From Microbacterium sp. BK668 (lineage in GTDB: Bacteria; Actinomycetota; Actinomycetes; Actinomycetales; Microbacteriaceae): DNA of 64,000 bases. Made by a program: the position numbers and the translations under genes. The DNA lies in assembly GCF_004362195.1 (NCBI RefSeq), contig NZ_SNWG01000003.1, positions 137,661 to 201,660 of the forward strand. The letters run 5' to 3'. The notes beneath the pieces are model-generated. The model was not told the DNA's origin. It was given only the letters and a program-made list of their open reading frames with translations, and did not search any database. Positions 1 through 8,443 of the stretch are shown here, in pieces. Position 1 is the stretch's first letter, and each line of letters begins with the position of its first letter.

Positions 1-1758
1 ACGGCGTCGAGTCCGAGGCGTGGAGCAGGTGCCCTCGCCGAGCGCCCCCACGCCGAGGTGCTGATCATCGGCGGCGGCATCAACGGCCTCGCCACGTTCC
101 GCGAGCTCGCCCTTCAGGGCGTGGATGTCGCGCTCGTCGAGCGCGGTGACTTCGTCAGCGGGGCGTCGGCCGCCTCATCGCACATGATCCACGGCGGCAT
201 CCGCTACCTCGAGAACGGGGAGTTCCGGCTGGTCCACGAGGCCGTGACCGAGCGCAACGGCCTGCTCCGCATCGCGCCGCACTACGTCCGTCCCCTCCAG
301 ACGACGATCCCGATCTACAGCACCTTCTCGGGCGTGCTCAGCGCCCCGCTCCGCTTCCTGAGGCACGGCGGCGGCACCCACCGCGAGCGCGGTGCGCTGC
401 TCATCAAGGTCGGCCTCGTGATCTACGACTCGTTCTCGAGGGGCGGCGGACGCGTCCCCGCCCACTCCTTCCTCGGGCGCAAGAAGTCGCTCGTCGCCCT
501 GCCGCGGCTGAATCCGAAGGTCAAGTACACCGCGACGTACTGGGATGCCTCGCTCCACGACCCCGAGCGGCTCGCCATCGACGTCCTCCGCGACGCGGTC
601 GCGGCCGGCCACGGCACGGCGCGCGCGGCCAACTACACGGCGGCGGTCGGCGTCGACGCCGGACGCGTCATGCTCCGCGACCTCGAGACGGGCGAGGAGA
701 CGCCGTTCTCGGCATCCGTCGTCGTCAACGCCTCGGGCCCGTGGACCGACATCACAAACGCCGCCATCGGCGATGCGACGTCGTACATGGGCGGGACGAA
801 GGGCTCGCACATCGTCCTCGACCACCCCGAGCTGCTCGAGGCGACGGCCGGGCGCGAGCTCTTCTTCGAGGGCAGCGACGGCCGCATCGTGCTCATCTAC
901 CCGCTCAAGGGGCGGGTCCTGGTGGGGACGACTGATCTCGAGCACGACATGGCAGACCCCATCGTGTGCACCGAGGAGGAGGTCGACTACTTCATCGACC
1001 TCATCGGGCAGGTGCTGCCCGACATCGCCGTGGACCGATCGCAGATCGTCTACCGATTCTCGGGCGTCCGGCCCCTGCCCGGGCACGGCGACGTCGCGGC
1101 CGGCTTCGTGTCGCGCGACTACCGGATCGAGTCCGCGCCTCTCGAGGGGTCGTCCGGCACGAAGGTGCTGAGTCTCGTCGGCGGTAAGTGGACGACCTTC
1201 CGCGCCTCCGGCGAGCGGCTGGCCGACCACGTGCTCGAGATCCTCGACCGGGCGCGGGTGCGCTCGACGAAGGGCCTCCCGATCGGCGGCGGCCGCGGCT
1301 TCCCGACGAGCGAGGCGGCGCGGCGACAGTGGCTCGCGACGCACGAGGGCGGGTTCGGCATCGAGCGGGCGGCCATGCTGCTCGACCGCTACGGCACCGT
1401 CGCGGCCGACGTCATCGAGGCGATCGCGGACGACGACGATGACCGGCCCCTGCGGACCGTGCCCGAGTACAGCACAGCCGAGCTGCGTCACCTCGCCCGC
1501 ACCGAGGAGGTCGTCCACCTCGACGACATCCTGCTGCGGCGCACGAGCCTCGCGTTCGTCGGCGCCGTCTCGGCGGAGTCCGCCGCGGAGGTCGCCGAGG
1601 CGATCGCACCGGTCCTCGGCTGGAATGCCCGCAAGCGTCAGAACGAGGTCGAGCGGGCGCTCGAGCGCGTGCACGCCGCGGACCCGGGCTGGACGGCCGC
1701 GGCATCCGACCCGTCCTCGCGCGGCACATCCCGGTCGTCGGTGCCCGCCGACCGATAG
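1..1758 (+). CDS. glpD: aerobic glycerol-3-phosphate dehydrogenase, 5' end outside window
   Basis: FAD-dependent enzyme that oxidises glycerol 3-phosphate to dihydroxyacetone phosphate and feeds electrons to the quinone pool at the membrane. The frame is open to base 1, so the true start is probably upstream; the first visible in-frame start, GTG at 58, lies directly on the first strand of the nucleotide fold and would leave no leader. The FAD Rossmann motif (GGGINGL) is followed by the family signature SSHMIHGGIRYLE; the middle part (KGSHIVLDHP, VLVGTTDLE, SGVRPLPG) and the alpha-helical C-terminal domain match GlpD throughout. glpK follows 98 bp downstream on the same strand, giving a glycerol-use pair. 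The C-terminal 20 or so residues are Ala/Ser/Arg-rich and probably not structured. Confidence 0.95.
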   Translation, partial: TASSPRRGAGALAERPHAEVLIIGGGINGLATFRELALQGVDVALVERGDFVSGASAASSHMIHGGIRYLENGEFRLVHEAVTERNGLLRIAPHYVRPLQTTIPIYSTFSGVLSAPLRFLRHGGGTHRERGALLIKVGLVIYDSFSRGGGRVPAHSFLGRKKSLVALPRLNPKVKYTATYWDASLHDPERLAIDVLRDAVAAGHGTARAANYTAAVGVDAGRVMLRDLETGEETPFSASVVVNASGPWTDITNAAIGDATSYMGGTKGSHIVLDHPELLEATAGRELFFEGSDGRIVLIYPLKGRVLVGTTDLEHDMADPIVCTEEEVDYFIDLIGQVLPDIAVDRSQIVYRFSGVRPLPGHGDVAAGFVSRDYRIESAPLEGSSGTKVLSLVGGKWTTFRASGERLADHVLEILDRARVRSTKGLPIGGGRGFPTSEAARRQWLATHEGGFGIERAAMLLDRYGTVAADVIEAIADDDDDRPLRTVPEYSTAELRHLARTEEVVHLDDILLRRTSLAFVGAVSAESAAEVAEAIAPVLGWNARKRQNEVERALERVHAADPGWTAAASDPSSRGTSRSSVPADR

Positions 1759-1779
1759 CCTGACCGCAGCCGCGCCCGC

Positions 1780-1845
1780 TCGCCGGGCCGGCTTCGCGAC
1801 GAAACCGCTGCTGCGCCCGGGTCGCCGGGCCGGCTTCTCGACGAA
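1780..1845 (+). repeat. imperfect direct repeat between glpD and glpK
   Basis: Two 24-base copies at 1780-1803 and 1822-1845 differ at a single base (TCGCCGGGCCGGCTTC, then G or T, then CGACGAA) and lie 42 bases apart; the GCGCCCG preceding each copy is also shared. The second copy runs directly into the glpK ribosome-binding site. The cause is unknown: a small tandem duplication or two copies of a short dispersed repeat are both possible. Confidence 0.7.
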
Positions 1846-1856
1846 GAGGAGGCGCC

Positions 1857-3374
1857 GTGGCCGATCACGTCCTGGCGATCGATCAAGGCACGACATCCAC
1901 ACGCGCGATCGTCTTCGATGCGCAGGGCGCGATCGTCTCGGTGGCCCAGCACGAGCACGCGCAGATCCTCCCGCGCGCCGGCTGGGTCGAGCACGACCCG
2001 GTGGAGATCTGGACGAACACCGAGTGGGTCATGTCGTCGGCGCTCTCGCGGGCGGGGCTCGGAGCGGGTGACCTCGTGGGAATCGGGGTGACCAACCAGC
2101 GTGAGACGGCCATCGTGTGGGATCGGCGCACGGGTCGGCCGATCTCCAACGCCATCGTGTGGCAGGACACCCGCACGCAGAGCCGCATCGACGCCCTTTC
2201 GGCCGACGGCGGGGCAGACCGGTTCGCGGAGACGACGGGCCTTCCCCTCGCGACCTACTTCTCCGCCAGCAAGATCGCCTGGATCCTCGAGAACGTGCCG
2301 GGCGCACGGGAGGCCGCGGAGCGCGGAGACGTCGTCTTCGGCACGCCCGACACGTGGGTCGTATGGAACCTCTCGGGAGGCATCCGCGGCGGGATCCACG
2401 TGACCGACGTCACCAACGCCAGCCGCACACTCCTCATGGACCTGCAGACGCTCGACTGGGCGGATGACCTCCTGGACGTCTGGGGCATCCCGCGAGCGAT
2501 GATGCCCGAGATCCGCTCCTCGTCCGAGGTGCTGAGCCAGACGCAGCTCCCCGGGGTCGCCAGCGGCGCGCCGATCGCCGGGATCCTGGGGGATCAGCAG
2601 GCCGCGACCTTCGGCCAGGCGGCGTTCGACGTCGGCGAGTCGAAGAACACGTACGGCACGGGGAACTTCCTGCTCGTCAACACCGGGACCGACATCGTGC
2701 GGTCCCAGCACGGACTGATCACGACCGTCGCGTATCGCTGCGGCGACCAACCCGCGCGGTACGCGCTGGAGGGCTCGATCGCCGTGACAGGGTCGCTGGT
2801 GCAGTGGCTGCGCGACAACCTCGGCATCATCGAGCGGTCGGAGGACGTGGAGACCCTCGCCGCGACGGTGGAGGACAACGGCGGCGCCCACTTCGTGCCC
2901 GCGTTCTCGGGGCTCTTCGCGCCCTACTGGCGCCCCGACGCGCGCGGCGCGCTCGTGGGCCTGACCCGCTTCGTCAACCGCGCGCACATCGCCCGCGCGG
3001 CCCTCGAGTCGACCGCGTTCCAGACGAGGGACGTCATCGACGCCGTCGTCGGCGACACGGGTCGGACGCTGGACGAGCTGCGGGTCGACGGGGGCATGAC
3101 GCGCGACGCGCTGCTCATGCAGTTCCAGGCCGACATCCTCGGCATCCCGGTCGTCCGCCCGAAGGTGATCGAGACGACGGCGCTCGGCGCCGCCTATGCG
3201 GCGGGGCTGGCGACGGGTCTGTGGAAGGGCATCGACGAGCTGCGCGCGCACTGGGGGGAGGACGTGCGCTTCGAGCCGCGGATGCCGCAGGACGAGCGGG
3301 AGCGGCGGTACCGCCTCTGGAAGAAGGCGGTCTCGAAATCGCTCGACTGGGTGGACGCCGACGTCGACGCGTGA
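1857..3374 (+). CDS. glpK: glycerol kinase
   Basis: Phosphorylates glycerol with ATP to sn-glycerol 3-phosphate, the substrate of GlpD encoded just upstream. The 505-residue protein has the usual family length and starts with the FGGY-kinase phosphate loop ([15 protein letters not shown]). Other hallmarks are [14 protein letters not shown], the sugar-binding region [16 protein letters not shown], the signature YGTGNF and the C-terminal GGMTRD and [12 protein letters not shown]. The GTG start is fixed by GAGGAGG at 1846-1852, four bases upstream. Transcription may come from the glpD promoter outside the window. No glpF transporter gene is seen here. Confidence 0.97.
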   Translation: MADHVLAIDQGTTSTRAIVFDAQGAIVSVAQHEHAQILPRAGWVEHDPVEIWTNTEWVMSSALSRAGLGAGDLVGIGVTNQRETAIVWDRRTGRPISNAIVWQDTRTQSRIDALSADGGADRFAETTGLPLATYFSASKIAWILENVPGAREAAERGDVVFGTPDTWVVWNLSGGIRGGIHVTDVTNASRTLLMDLQTLDWADDLLDVWGIPRAMMPEIRSSSEVLSQTQLPGVASGAPIAGILGDQQAATFGQAAFDVGESKNTYGTGNFLLVNTGTDIVRSQHGLITTVAYRCGDQPARYALEGSIAVTGSLVQWLRDNLGIIERSEDVETLAATVEDNGGAHFVPAFSGLFAPYWRPDARGALVGLTRFVNRAHIARAALESTAFQTRDVIDAVVGDTGRTLDELRVDGGMTRDALLMQFQADILGIPVVRPKVIETTALGAAYAAGLATGLWKGIDELRAHWGEDVRFEPRMPQDERERRYRLWKKAVSKSLDWVDADVDA

Positions 3375-3393
3375 GCCGCCGCGCCGACGCCCC

Positions 3394-3426
3394 CGGTCGT
3401 CGAGCGAGCGGAACGAGACGAGACGC
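3394..3426. repeat. REP-like intergenic element
   Basis: The gap between the convergent glpK and glycosylase genes holds CGGTCGTCGAGCGAGCGGAA followed by CGAGACGAGACGCC. From memory, sequences of this pattern (GGTCGTTGAGCGAGC...GAGACGAAAC) are dispersed repeats in Microbacteriaceae. No second full copy was found in this window, so the call rests on resemblance. Confidence 0.35.
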
Positions 3427-3440
3427 CCCGAGTCCTCGAG

Positions 3441-4313
3441 CTACTTCAAGAGCCGCGACAGCCGGCGATCGGCCAGGATCTTGCCGCCCGTCTGGCACGT
3501 GGGGCAGTACTCGAGCGAGTTGTCGGCGAAGAACACACTGCGCACCGTGTCTCCGCAGACGGGGCAGGTCTCGCCGCGGCGTCCGTGCACCTGCATACCG
3601 CGGCGCTTGGCATCCTTGAGTTCGGCAGGGGGCTTCCCGGATGCCTCGGCGATCGCCTCCGCGAGAGTGTCGGTCATCGCGGCGTAGAGCCGGTCGACCT
3701 CGGCGGCGTCGAGAGTCGACGCGAGTGCGTACGGCGACATCTTCGCGGCGTGGAGGATCTCGTCGGAGTACGCGTTCCCGACGCCGGCGATGATCATCTG
3801 ATCGCGGAGCACGCCCTTGATCTGCGTGCGGCGGCCTTCGAGCAGCCCGGCGAGGGTGTCGCGATCGAACGTCGGGTCGAGCGGATCCGGGCCGAGCCGG
3901 GCGATCCCGGGGACGTCGGCCGGATCCCGCACCACGTACACCGCGAGCGACTTCTTCGTCCCCGCCTCGGTGAGGTCGAACCCCGACCCGTCGCTCAGCG
4001 CGACCCGGAGCGCGATGGGCGTCTTCCCGGGCCTGATGAGCGTCGTGGGGAGCTGATCGTAGAACCGCAGCCATCCGGCCTTCGCGAGGTGGAAGACCAG
4101 GTGGGGCGAGGCATCCGTCCCCGTCGCGGCGATGTCGACGAATTTGCCGTGGCGCAGGGCGTCCGTGATCTCGGCGCCCTCCAGCGCCTGGACCGGCGGG
4201 TCGTACGTCTTGAGCGCCGCGATGTTCGCGACCGTGACGCGCGTGAACTCGAGACCCGTCAGGCGATCGCGGAGGAAGTCGACGAGCCCCTGCACCTCTG
4301 GCATCTCGGGCAT
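3441..4313 (-). CDS. Fpg/Nei-family DNA glycosylase/AP lyase
   Basis: Base-excision repair enzyme that removes oxidised bases and cleaves the resulting abasic site. After removal of Met1 the N-terminus reads PEMPEVQG, matching the Fpg/Nei catalytic Pro and Glu (PELPEVE). The helix-two-turn-helix region carries IAGVGNAYSDEIL, and the C-terminus ends with a four-cysteine zinc finger (C250, C253, C270, C273). At 290 residues it is slightly longer than E. coli Fpg. Substrate (8-oxoguanine or oxidised pyrimidine) cannot be assigned from sequence alone, since a second family member is common in actinobacteria. A GAGGAT box six bases before the ATG suggests a leaderless message. Confidence 0.9.
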   Translation of the reverse strand: MPEMPEVQGLVDFLRDRLTGLEFTRVTVANIAALKTYDPPVQALEGAEITDALRHGKFVDIAATGTDASPHLVFHLAKAGWLRFYDQLPTTLIRPGKTPIALRVALSDGSGFDLTEAGTKKSLAVYVVRDPADVPGIARLGPDPLDPTFDRDTLAGLLEGRRTQIKGVLRDQMIIAGVGNAYSDEILHAAKMSPYALASTLDAAEVDRLYAAMTDTLAEAIAEASGKPPAELKDAKRRGMQVHGRRGETCPVCGDTVRSVFFADNSLEYCPTCQTGGKILADRRLSRLLK

Positions 4314-4319
4314 GCGCCC

Positions 4320-4325
4320 ATCCTC
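4320..4325 (-). promoter_or_regulatory. candidate -10 box of the DNA glycosylase gene
   Basis: GAGGAT on the minus strand, six bases before the ATG at 4313, with no Shine-Dalgarno. Weaker than the TAnnnT boxes elsewhere because the first base is G. Confidence 0.4.
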
Positions 4326-4389
4326 GCACGGGGAGCCGACGCCGGCGCGGGCGAGAACGGCCGGTCGCGCGCCGAAAGCGAACGGCGCG

Positions 4390-4953
4390 TCAGCCGAGGA
4401 CGGGCCACTCCTGCGGGAGCCGGTCGTCGGTGGCGAGGAGGCCGGCGATCCATCCGTCGTCGCGGTGTCCCGAGCCGTTGCGCAGCGCCTGGCGGAGTGT
4501 GCCCTCGTAGTGGAAGCCGAGAGCGCGAGCGATCCGGGCGGAGCCGATGTTGCCGACGACCGCGCGCCACTCGATGCGCTGCAGGCCGAGCCCCTCGCGC
4601 GAGAACGCCCAGTCGACGACCGCGCGGGACGCCTCGGTGCCGAAGCCGCGCTGACGCGACGCCGGGCCGATCCAGTAGCCGAGCTCGGCGGCGCCCGCGC
4701 CCTGCCGGTACAGCCCGATCATGCCGGCGAGCACGTCGCCGTCGCGGATCGCCCACGTCTGCTCGACGTCGTCGGCCCAGTTCCTGGCGACGCGATCGAT
4801 GAACTCCTCGGCATGGCGCCGCTCGTAGGGCGAGGGGACGGTGGTGTATCGCGCGATGGCGGGATCCTGGCAGGCCGCGAGCACGGCGTCGACATCGGCC
4901 GCGAGCGGCGTCGACAGCTCGAGGCGCTCGGTGTGCAGAGTGACCGGTTCCAT
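4390..4953 (-). CDS. GNAT-family N-acetyltransferase (RimJ/RimL-like)
   Basis: Acetyl-CoA-dependent acetyltransferase of 187 residues. The start (LHTERLELSTP) is typical of the RimJ/RimL branch, which acetylates N-terminal amines of ribosomal proteins or small molecules; the core includes AELGYWIGPASRQRGFGTEA, with the acetyl-CoA-binding R-x-x-G-x-G/A pattern, followed by VGNIGSARIARALGF. Real substrate unknown. The gene stands alone between the glycosylase and trpS and has its own TAGGCT box six bases from the ATG. Confidence 0.88.
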   Translation of the reverse strand: MEPVTLHTERLELSTPLAADVDAVLAACQDPAIARYTTVPSPYERRHAEEFIDRVARNWADDVEQTWAIRDGDVLAGMIGLYRQGAGAAELGYWIGPASRQRGFGTEASRAVVDWAFSREGLGLQRIEWRAVVGNIGSARIARALGFHYEGTLRQALRNGSGHRDDGWIAGLLATDDRLPQEWPVLG

Positions 4954-4959
4954 CCCGCC

Positions 4960-4965
4960 AGCCTA
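4960..4965 (-). promoter_or_regulatory. -10 box, leaderless acetyltransferase message
   Basis: TAGGCT on the minus strand, six bases before the ATG at 4953. There is no Shine-Dalgarno, so transcription probably starts at or very near the ATG. Confidence 0.6.
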
Positions 4966-5100
4966 GGCCGCGGCATCCTGCGTCCCCGCCCCCTTCATCG
5001 GGCGCGAACCGTCGGATGACGCGTCTCCAAGCGACGATACGCGCCGGATGAACGGGAGCGCGGCGGGGAGGACCCGGATGGCGGCGTACGACGGCGGGCG

Positions 5101-6105
5101 TCACACCCGCCGGAGGAGTCCGACCTTGTCATACACGGCGGCGAGCGTGCCTCGGGCGACCTCCTCGGCCTTCGCGGCGTTCGTGGCGAGCACGCGGTCG
5201 AGCTCCGCGGGGTCGTCGAGCAGCTCGAGCGCGCGCTGACGCACCGGCCCGAACTCGTTCACGACGACCTCGGCGAGGCCCTTCTTGAAGTCGCCGTAAC
5301 CCCGGCCGGCGTACTCGTCCTCGATCGCCGGGATCTGCCGGCCCGACAGCGCGGCGTAGATGACGAGGAGGTTGGAGACCCCGGGCTTGGTCTCGCGGTC
5401 GAACCGCACCGACCCCTCGCTGTCGGTCACGGCCCGCATGATCTTCTTGGCCGAGATCGCGGGGTCGTCGAGCAGCCACAGGACGCCGGCATCCGACTCG
5501 GCCGACTTCGACATCTTGGCGGTCGGGTTCTGCAGGTCGTAGATGCGCGCCGTCTCCCGCTGGATGACCGGCATCGGCACGCGGAAGGTCTCGCCGAATC
5601 GGCTGTTGAAGCGCTCCGCCAGATCGCGCGTCAGCTCGACGTGCTGCTTCTGGTCGTCGCCGACCGGAACGATGTCGGTCTGGTAGAGCAGGATGTCGGA
5701 CGCCATGAGCACCGGGTACGTGAACAGGCCCACCGACGTCGTCTCGGCGCCGTAGCGCTGCGACTTGTCCTTGAACTGCGTCATGCGCCCGGCTTCGCCG
5801 AAGCCCGTGATGGTGGAGAGCACCCAGGCGAGCTCGGCGTGGGCGGGCACGTGCGACTGCACGTACAGGGTCGACTTCGACGGCTCGATGCCCGCGGCGA
5901 TGTACTGCGCAGCCGTGCGGCGGGTCTGGTCCCGAAGCCCCGCGGGGTCGAACGGCTGCGCCAGCGCGTGCAGGTCGACGACCGAGAAGAACGCGTCGTA
6001 CGACTCCTGCAGATCGCGCCACTGCATGAGCGCCCCGATGTAGTTGCCGATCTGGAGCGAGTCGGCGGAGGGCTGCATGCCGGAGTACAGGCGCGGTTTC
6101 GTCAC
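5101..6105 (-). CDS. trpS: tryptophanyl-tRNA synthetase
   Basis: Charges tRNA-Trp with tryptophan. The 334-residue protein is of normal bacterial length. The class I HIGH-like element lies at residues 13-21 (SADSLQIGN) followed by YIGAL, and the ATP-binding KMSKS loop is exact at residues 197-201. Other TrpRS features include GRMTQFKDKS, YPVLMASDILLY and VPVGDDQKQHVE. The start is GTG at 6105, chosen because a TAGGAT box lies six bases upstream and no Shine-Dalgarno is present. It is a single-gene unit between the acetyltransferase and xth. Confidence 0.97.
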   Translation of the reverse strand: MTKPRLYSGMQPSADSLQIGNYIGALMQWRDLQESYDAFFSVVDLHALAQPFDPAGLRDQTRRTAAQYIAAGIEPSKSTLYVQSHVPAHAELAWVLSTITGFGEAGRMTQFKDKSQRYGAETTSVGLFTYPVLMASDILLYQTDIVPVGDDQKQHVELTRDLAERFNSRFGETFRVPMPVIQRETARIYDLQNPTAKMSKSAESDAGVLWLLDDPAISAKKIMRAVTDSEGSVRFDRETKPGVSNLLVIYAALSGRQIPAIEDEYAGRGYGDFKKGLAEVVVNEFGPVRQRALELLDDPAELDRVLATNAAKAEEVARGTLAAVYDKVGLLRRV

Positions 6106-6111
6106 CGATCA

Positions 6112-6117
6112 ATCCTA
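6112..6117 (-). promoter_or_regulatory. -10 box, leaderless trpS message
   Basis: TAGGAT on the minus strand, six bases (TGATCG) before the GTG at 6105. Confidence 0.6.
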
Positions 6118-6160
6118 TTGGCGGCGATCGGATGCCTCGCCCCGCCGCCGGGGAACCGCG

Positions 6161-6192
6161 GGCCGTCAGCCCCCGAGGCCGTCAGCCCCCGA
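6161..6192. repeat. 16-bp tandem duplication at the xth 3' end
   Basis: GGCCGTCAGCCCCCGA occurs twice in direct succession (6161-6176 and 6177-6192). The second copy contains the last codons and the TGA stop of xth; the first copy lies just beyond the stop and repeats them out of frame. It looks like a recent slippage event with no effect on the protein. Confidence 0.85.
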
Positions 6193-7033
6193 GGCTGTAG
6201 TCCGCGAGGACCGGCGCGTGGTCGCTCCATCGCGTGTCCCACGACGGCGCCCGCACGACCCGGTAGTCCGTCACGCGCGCGGCGAGCGCCGGCGTCGCCA
6301 GGTGGTAGTCGATGCGCCAGCCGCTGTCGTTGTCGAAAGCGCGCCCGCGCATCGACCACCAGGTATACGGTCCGTCGACCTCGCCGGCGAACGTCCGGCC
6401 GACGTCCACCCACCCGAGCCCCGCGCCGACCGAGCCGTCGACAGCCGTGACGTCGGCCCCCTGCGGGCCGAGGAACCGGTCGAAGTAGGCCCGTTCGCGG
6501 GGGAGGAAGCCCGCCTTCTTGACGTTGCCCTTCCAGTTGCGGATGTCGAGCTCGCGGTGGCCGACGTTGAGGTCGCCCATGATGAGGCCCAGCGGCCGCT
6601 CGGCGGCGAGCAGCGGCATCCGCCTCTCCATCGCATCGAGGAAGGCCCACTTGGCGTCCTGGCGGGGCGTCTCGGCCTGGCCGGTAGGCACGTAAGCGCT
6701 CACGACGGTGAGCGTCTCGCCGTCGACGTCGAAGTCCGCCTCGATCCAGCGCCCCGCGGAGTCGAGCGTCTCGTCGTCGCCCAGCACGCGCCGCACGTCG
6801 ACCGAGTCGTTGCGCGAGGCGATGGCGACGCCCGCCCGGCCCTTCGCGAGCGCTTCGTCGTTCACGAGCTGCCAGCCGGGGAGGGATGACGCGAGCTCAT
6901 CTACCGTCGCACGGACCTCCTGGAGCGCCAGGATGTCGACGTCGGCCTGCTCGAGCCAGGCGGCCATCCCCTTGCGGGTGGCGGCGCGGATGCCGTTGAC
7001 GTTGACGGAGGCGATGCGGACGCGGCGTGGCAC
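6182..7033 (-). CDS. xth: exodeoxyribonuclease III (AP endonuclease, EEP family)
   Basis: Cleaves DNA at abasic sites and removes 3' blocking groups in base-excision repair. The protein is 283 residues when started at GTG 7033; longer upstream starts would run through the yihY 3' end. Motifs are the ExoIII opening RIASVNVNGIRAA, the metal-binding Glu in LALQEVRA, the catalytic GDLNVGHRELDI, and the C-terminal SDHAPV with its catalytic His. The start is supported by a TAGGCT box seven bases upstream. The upstream yihY stop codon lies inside that box. Confidence 0.93.
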   Translation of the reverse strand: MPRRVRIASVNVNGIRAATRKGMAAWLEQADVDILALQEVRATVDELASSLPGWQLVNDEALAKGRAGVAIASRNDSVDVRRVLGDDETLDSAGRWIEADFDVDGETLTVVSAYVPTGQAETPRQDAKWAFLDAMERRMPLLAAERPLGLIMGDLNVGHRELDIRNWKGNVKKAGFLPRERAYFDRFLGPQGADVTAVDGSVGAGLGWVDVGRTFAGEVDGPYTWWSMRGRAFDNDSGWRIDYHLATPALAARVTDYRVVRAPSWDTRWSDHAPVLADYSLGG

Positions 7034-7040
7034 GACGGCC

Positions 7041-7046
7041 AGCCTA
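7041..7046 (-). promoter_or_regulatory. -10 box of xth overlapping the yihY stop codon
   Basis: TAGGCT on the minus strand, seven bases before the xth GTG. Its first three bases are the TAG stop codon of yihY (7044-7046). Confidence 0.6.
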
Positions 7047-8348
7047 CTTGCGGCTCCCGACGTTCCTCGCGCGGGTCCGGTGCCCGTCGGCGGGCACGGA
7101 CGGGGGAGCGGATGCCTCGACCTCCGCGAGCTCCTGCTGCGCCTGCCGCACGGCACGGTCAGCCGACCAGACGCCGTACCAGGGCGCGTGCGCGCGCGAC
7201 TCCTGCGCGGTCCGGAGCCGCACCCTGGCCGCCACCAGCAGAGCACGGTGCTCGGCCGCGAGCTTCTCGGCCTGGGAGGGCTCGAGGAGCGGGACGTTGC
7301 GGTCTCGCGCCGAGATCGCGATCCACGCCGCGGCCACCAGCATGATGATGCCGATGATCTTGAACCACAGCAGCAGTCCCACGAAGATCGCGAACGTCGC
7401 CAGCAGCGGGTTCGACGGCGTGTAGCTGACCAGGAGCCCGGCCCCGAGAAGCAGCACGGCGATGGCGCCGCCGCCCAGCAGGGATCCGGGCCAGATGCGC
7501 CGCCACTGCAGGGACGCGCCGGCCAGGAATCGGAAGAGCGCAGCGAGCGTGGCCGCGATGACGATGAACGAGACCAGGAGCGAGCCGACGCGCAGCGACG
7601 ACACGACCTCCGAGTCCGGATCGATGCCGAACCAGCCGAAGACCAGCCCGATCGCCCACGTGCTCATGGAGCTGAGGCCGAATCCGACGATCAGCGCGAT
7701 CCCGAAGATCATCGCCGCCAGGAGGTCGCGCGCTTTCAGGAGGAAGTAGGAGCGGTGGTCGTAAGGGAGCTCGAAGATGTCGCGGACGGCGCGGCGGGAG
7801 TAGGTGACGAAGCCGATGGCGGTCCAGATGAGGGCGCCGAGCGCGATGATCCCGGTGATGCCCAGCACACCCGTGCTCGACGTCGCGACAGCCTGCACCT
7901 GCGCGGGCGTGACGATCCCGCCCTCGTCGCTGATGAGGTTCGGGACGTAGCTGTTGATGACGTTGATGAGCGCTTGGACGGCCTGCTCGCTGCCGCCGAG
8001 CCACAGGCCGATGCCCGCGAAGGCGACATAGATCCCGGCGAAGACGGCGAAGAGCGCCTGGTAGCTGACCCCTGCCCCGAGGAGGAATCCGTTCGTCTGC
8101 AGGAAGTGCCGCCACACCCGGACCGGGAACCACGCCAGCGTCTGCTGGGTGATCTCGGTCGCGCGGGAGATCGGACGGTCGAATCGCTGACGCAGGTGGA
8201 GCTGCGTCTGCTCCCAGCGCTGCCGGAGGTCCTCCTCCTCGGCCTTCGCCTTCTCGGCAGCATCGCGTTTGCCCGACGCGTCACGCGACGCATCGCGTTT
8301 GCCCGACGCGTCACGCGACGCGGCAGGACTCGGTGGCGAGGCGGTCAC
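7044..8348 (-). CDS. YihY/BrkB-family inner-membrane protein
   Basis: Integral membrane protein of 434 residues with about six predicted membrane segments, for example LLLVLIF-like stretches around GVSYQALFAVFAGIYVAF and LLGITGIIALGALIW. The family was once called ribonuclease BN in error; its biochemical role is not established. Before the first membrane span there is a hydrophilic head of about 60 residues containing SRDASGKRDA in two exact copies, encoded by a 30-bp tandem repeat, followed by a short charged helix. The GTG start at 8348 has TAGTCT six bases upstream. The charged C-terminal tail contains a possible coiled coil. Confidence 0.88.
   Translation of the reverse strand: MTASPPSPAASRDASGKRDASRDASGKRDAAEKAKAEEEDLRQRWEQTQLHLRQRFDRPISRATEITQQTLAWFPVRVWRHFLQTNGFLLGAGVSYQALFAVFAGIYVAFAGIGLWLGGSEQAVQALINVINSYVPNLISDEGGIVTPAQVQAVATSSTGVLGITGIIALGALIWTAIGFVTYSRRAVRDIFELPYDHRSYFLLKARDLLAAMIFGIALIVGFGLSSMSTWAIGLVFGWFGIDPDSEVVSSLRVGSLLVSFIVIAATLAALFRFLAGASLQWRRIWPGSLLGGGAIAVLLLGAGLLVSYTPSNPLLATFAIFVGLLLWFKIIGIIMLVAAAWIAISARDRNVPLLEPSQAEKLAAEHRALLVAARVRLRTAQESRAHAPWYGVWSADRAVRQAQQELAEVEASAPPSVPADGHRTRARNVGSRK
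8261..8320. repeat. 30-bp perfect tandem duplication inside yihY
   Basis: Two identical 30-base units at 8261-8290 and 8291-8320 encode the ten-residue unit SRDASGKRDA twice, in frame. Copy number may vary between strains. Confidence 0.9.
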
Positions 8349-8354
8349 GCAGAC

Positions 8355-8360
8355 AGACTA
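8355..8360 (-). promoter_or_regulatory. -10 box, leaderless yihY message
   Basis: TAGTCT on the minus strand, six bases before GTG 8348. Confidence 0.6.
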
Positions 8361-8443
8361 GCGAGCGGACGCTCCCAGGGCGGGGCGCCTCACCCGGCGC
8401 GGGGCGTGCGGCCGGGGCCGCGGCATCCGTCCCGGCGACGGCG

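Noticed and set aside
6182..7246. Longer xth starting upstream at 7246
   Set aside because: The extra 71 residues are low-complexity and overlap the yihY 3' end; the TAGGCT box and the ExoIII N-terminus fit GTG 7033.
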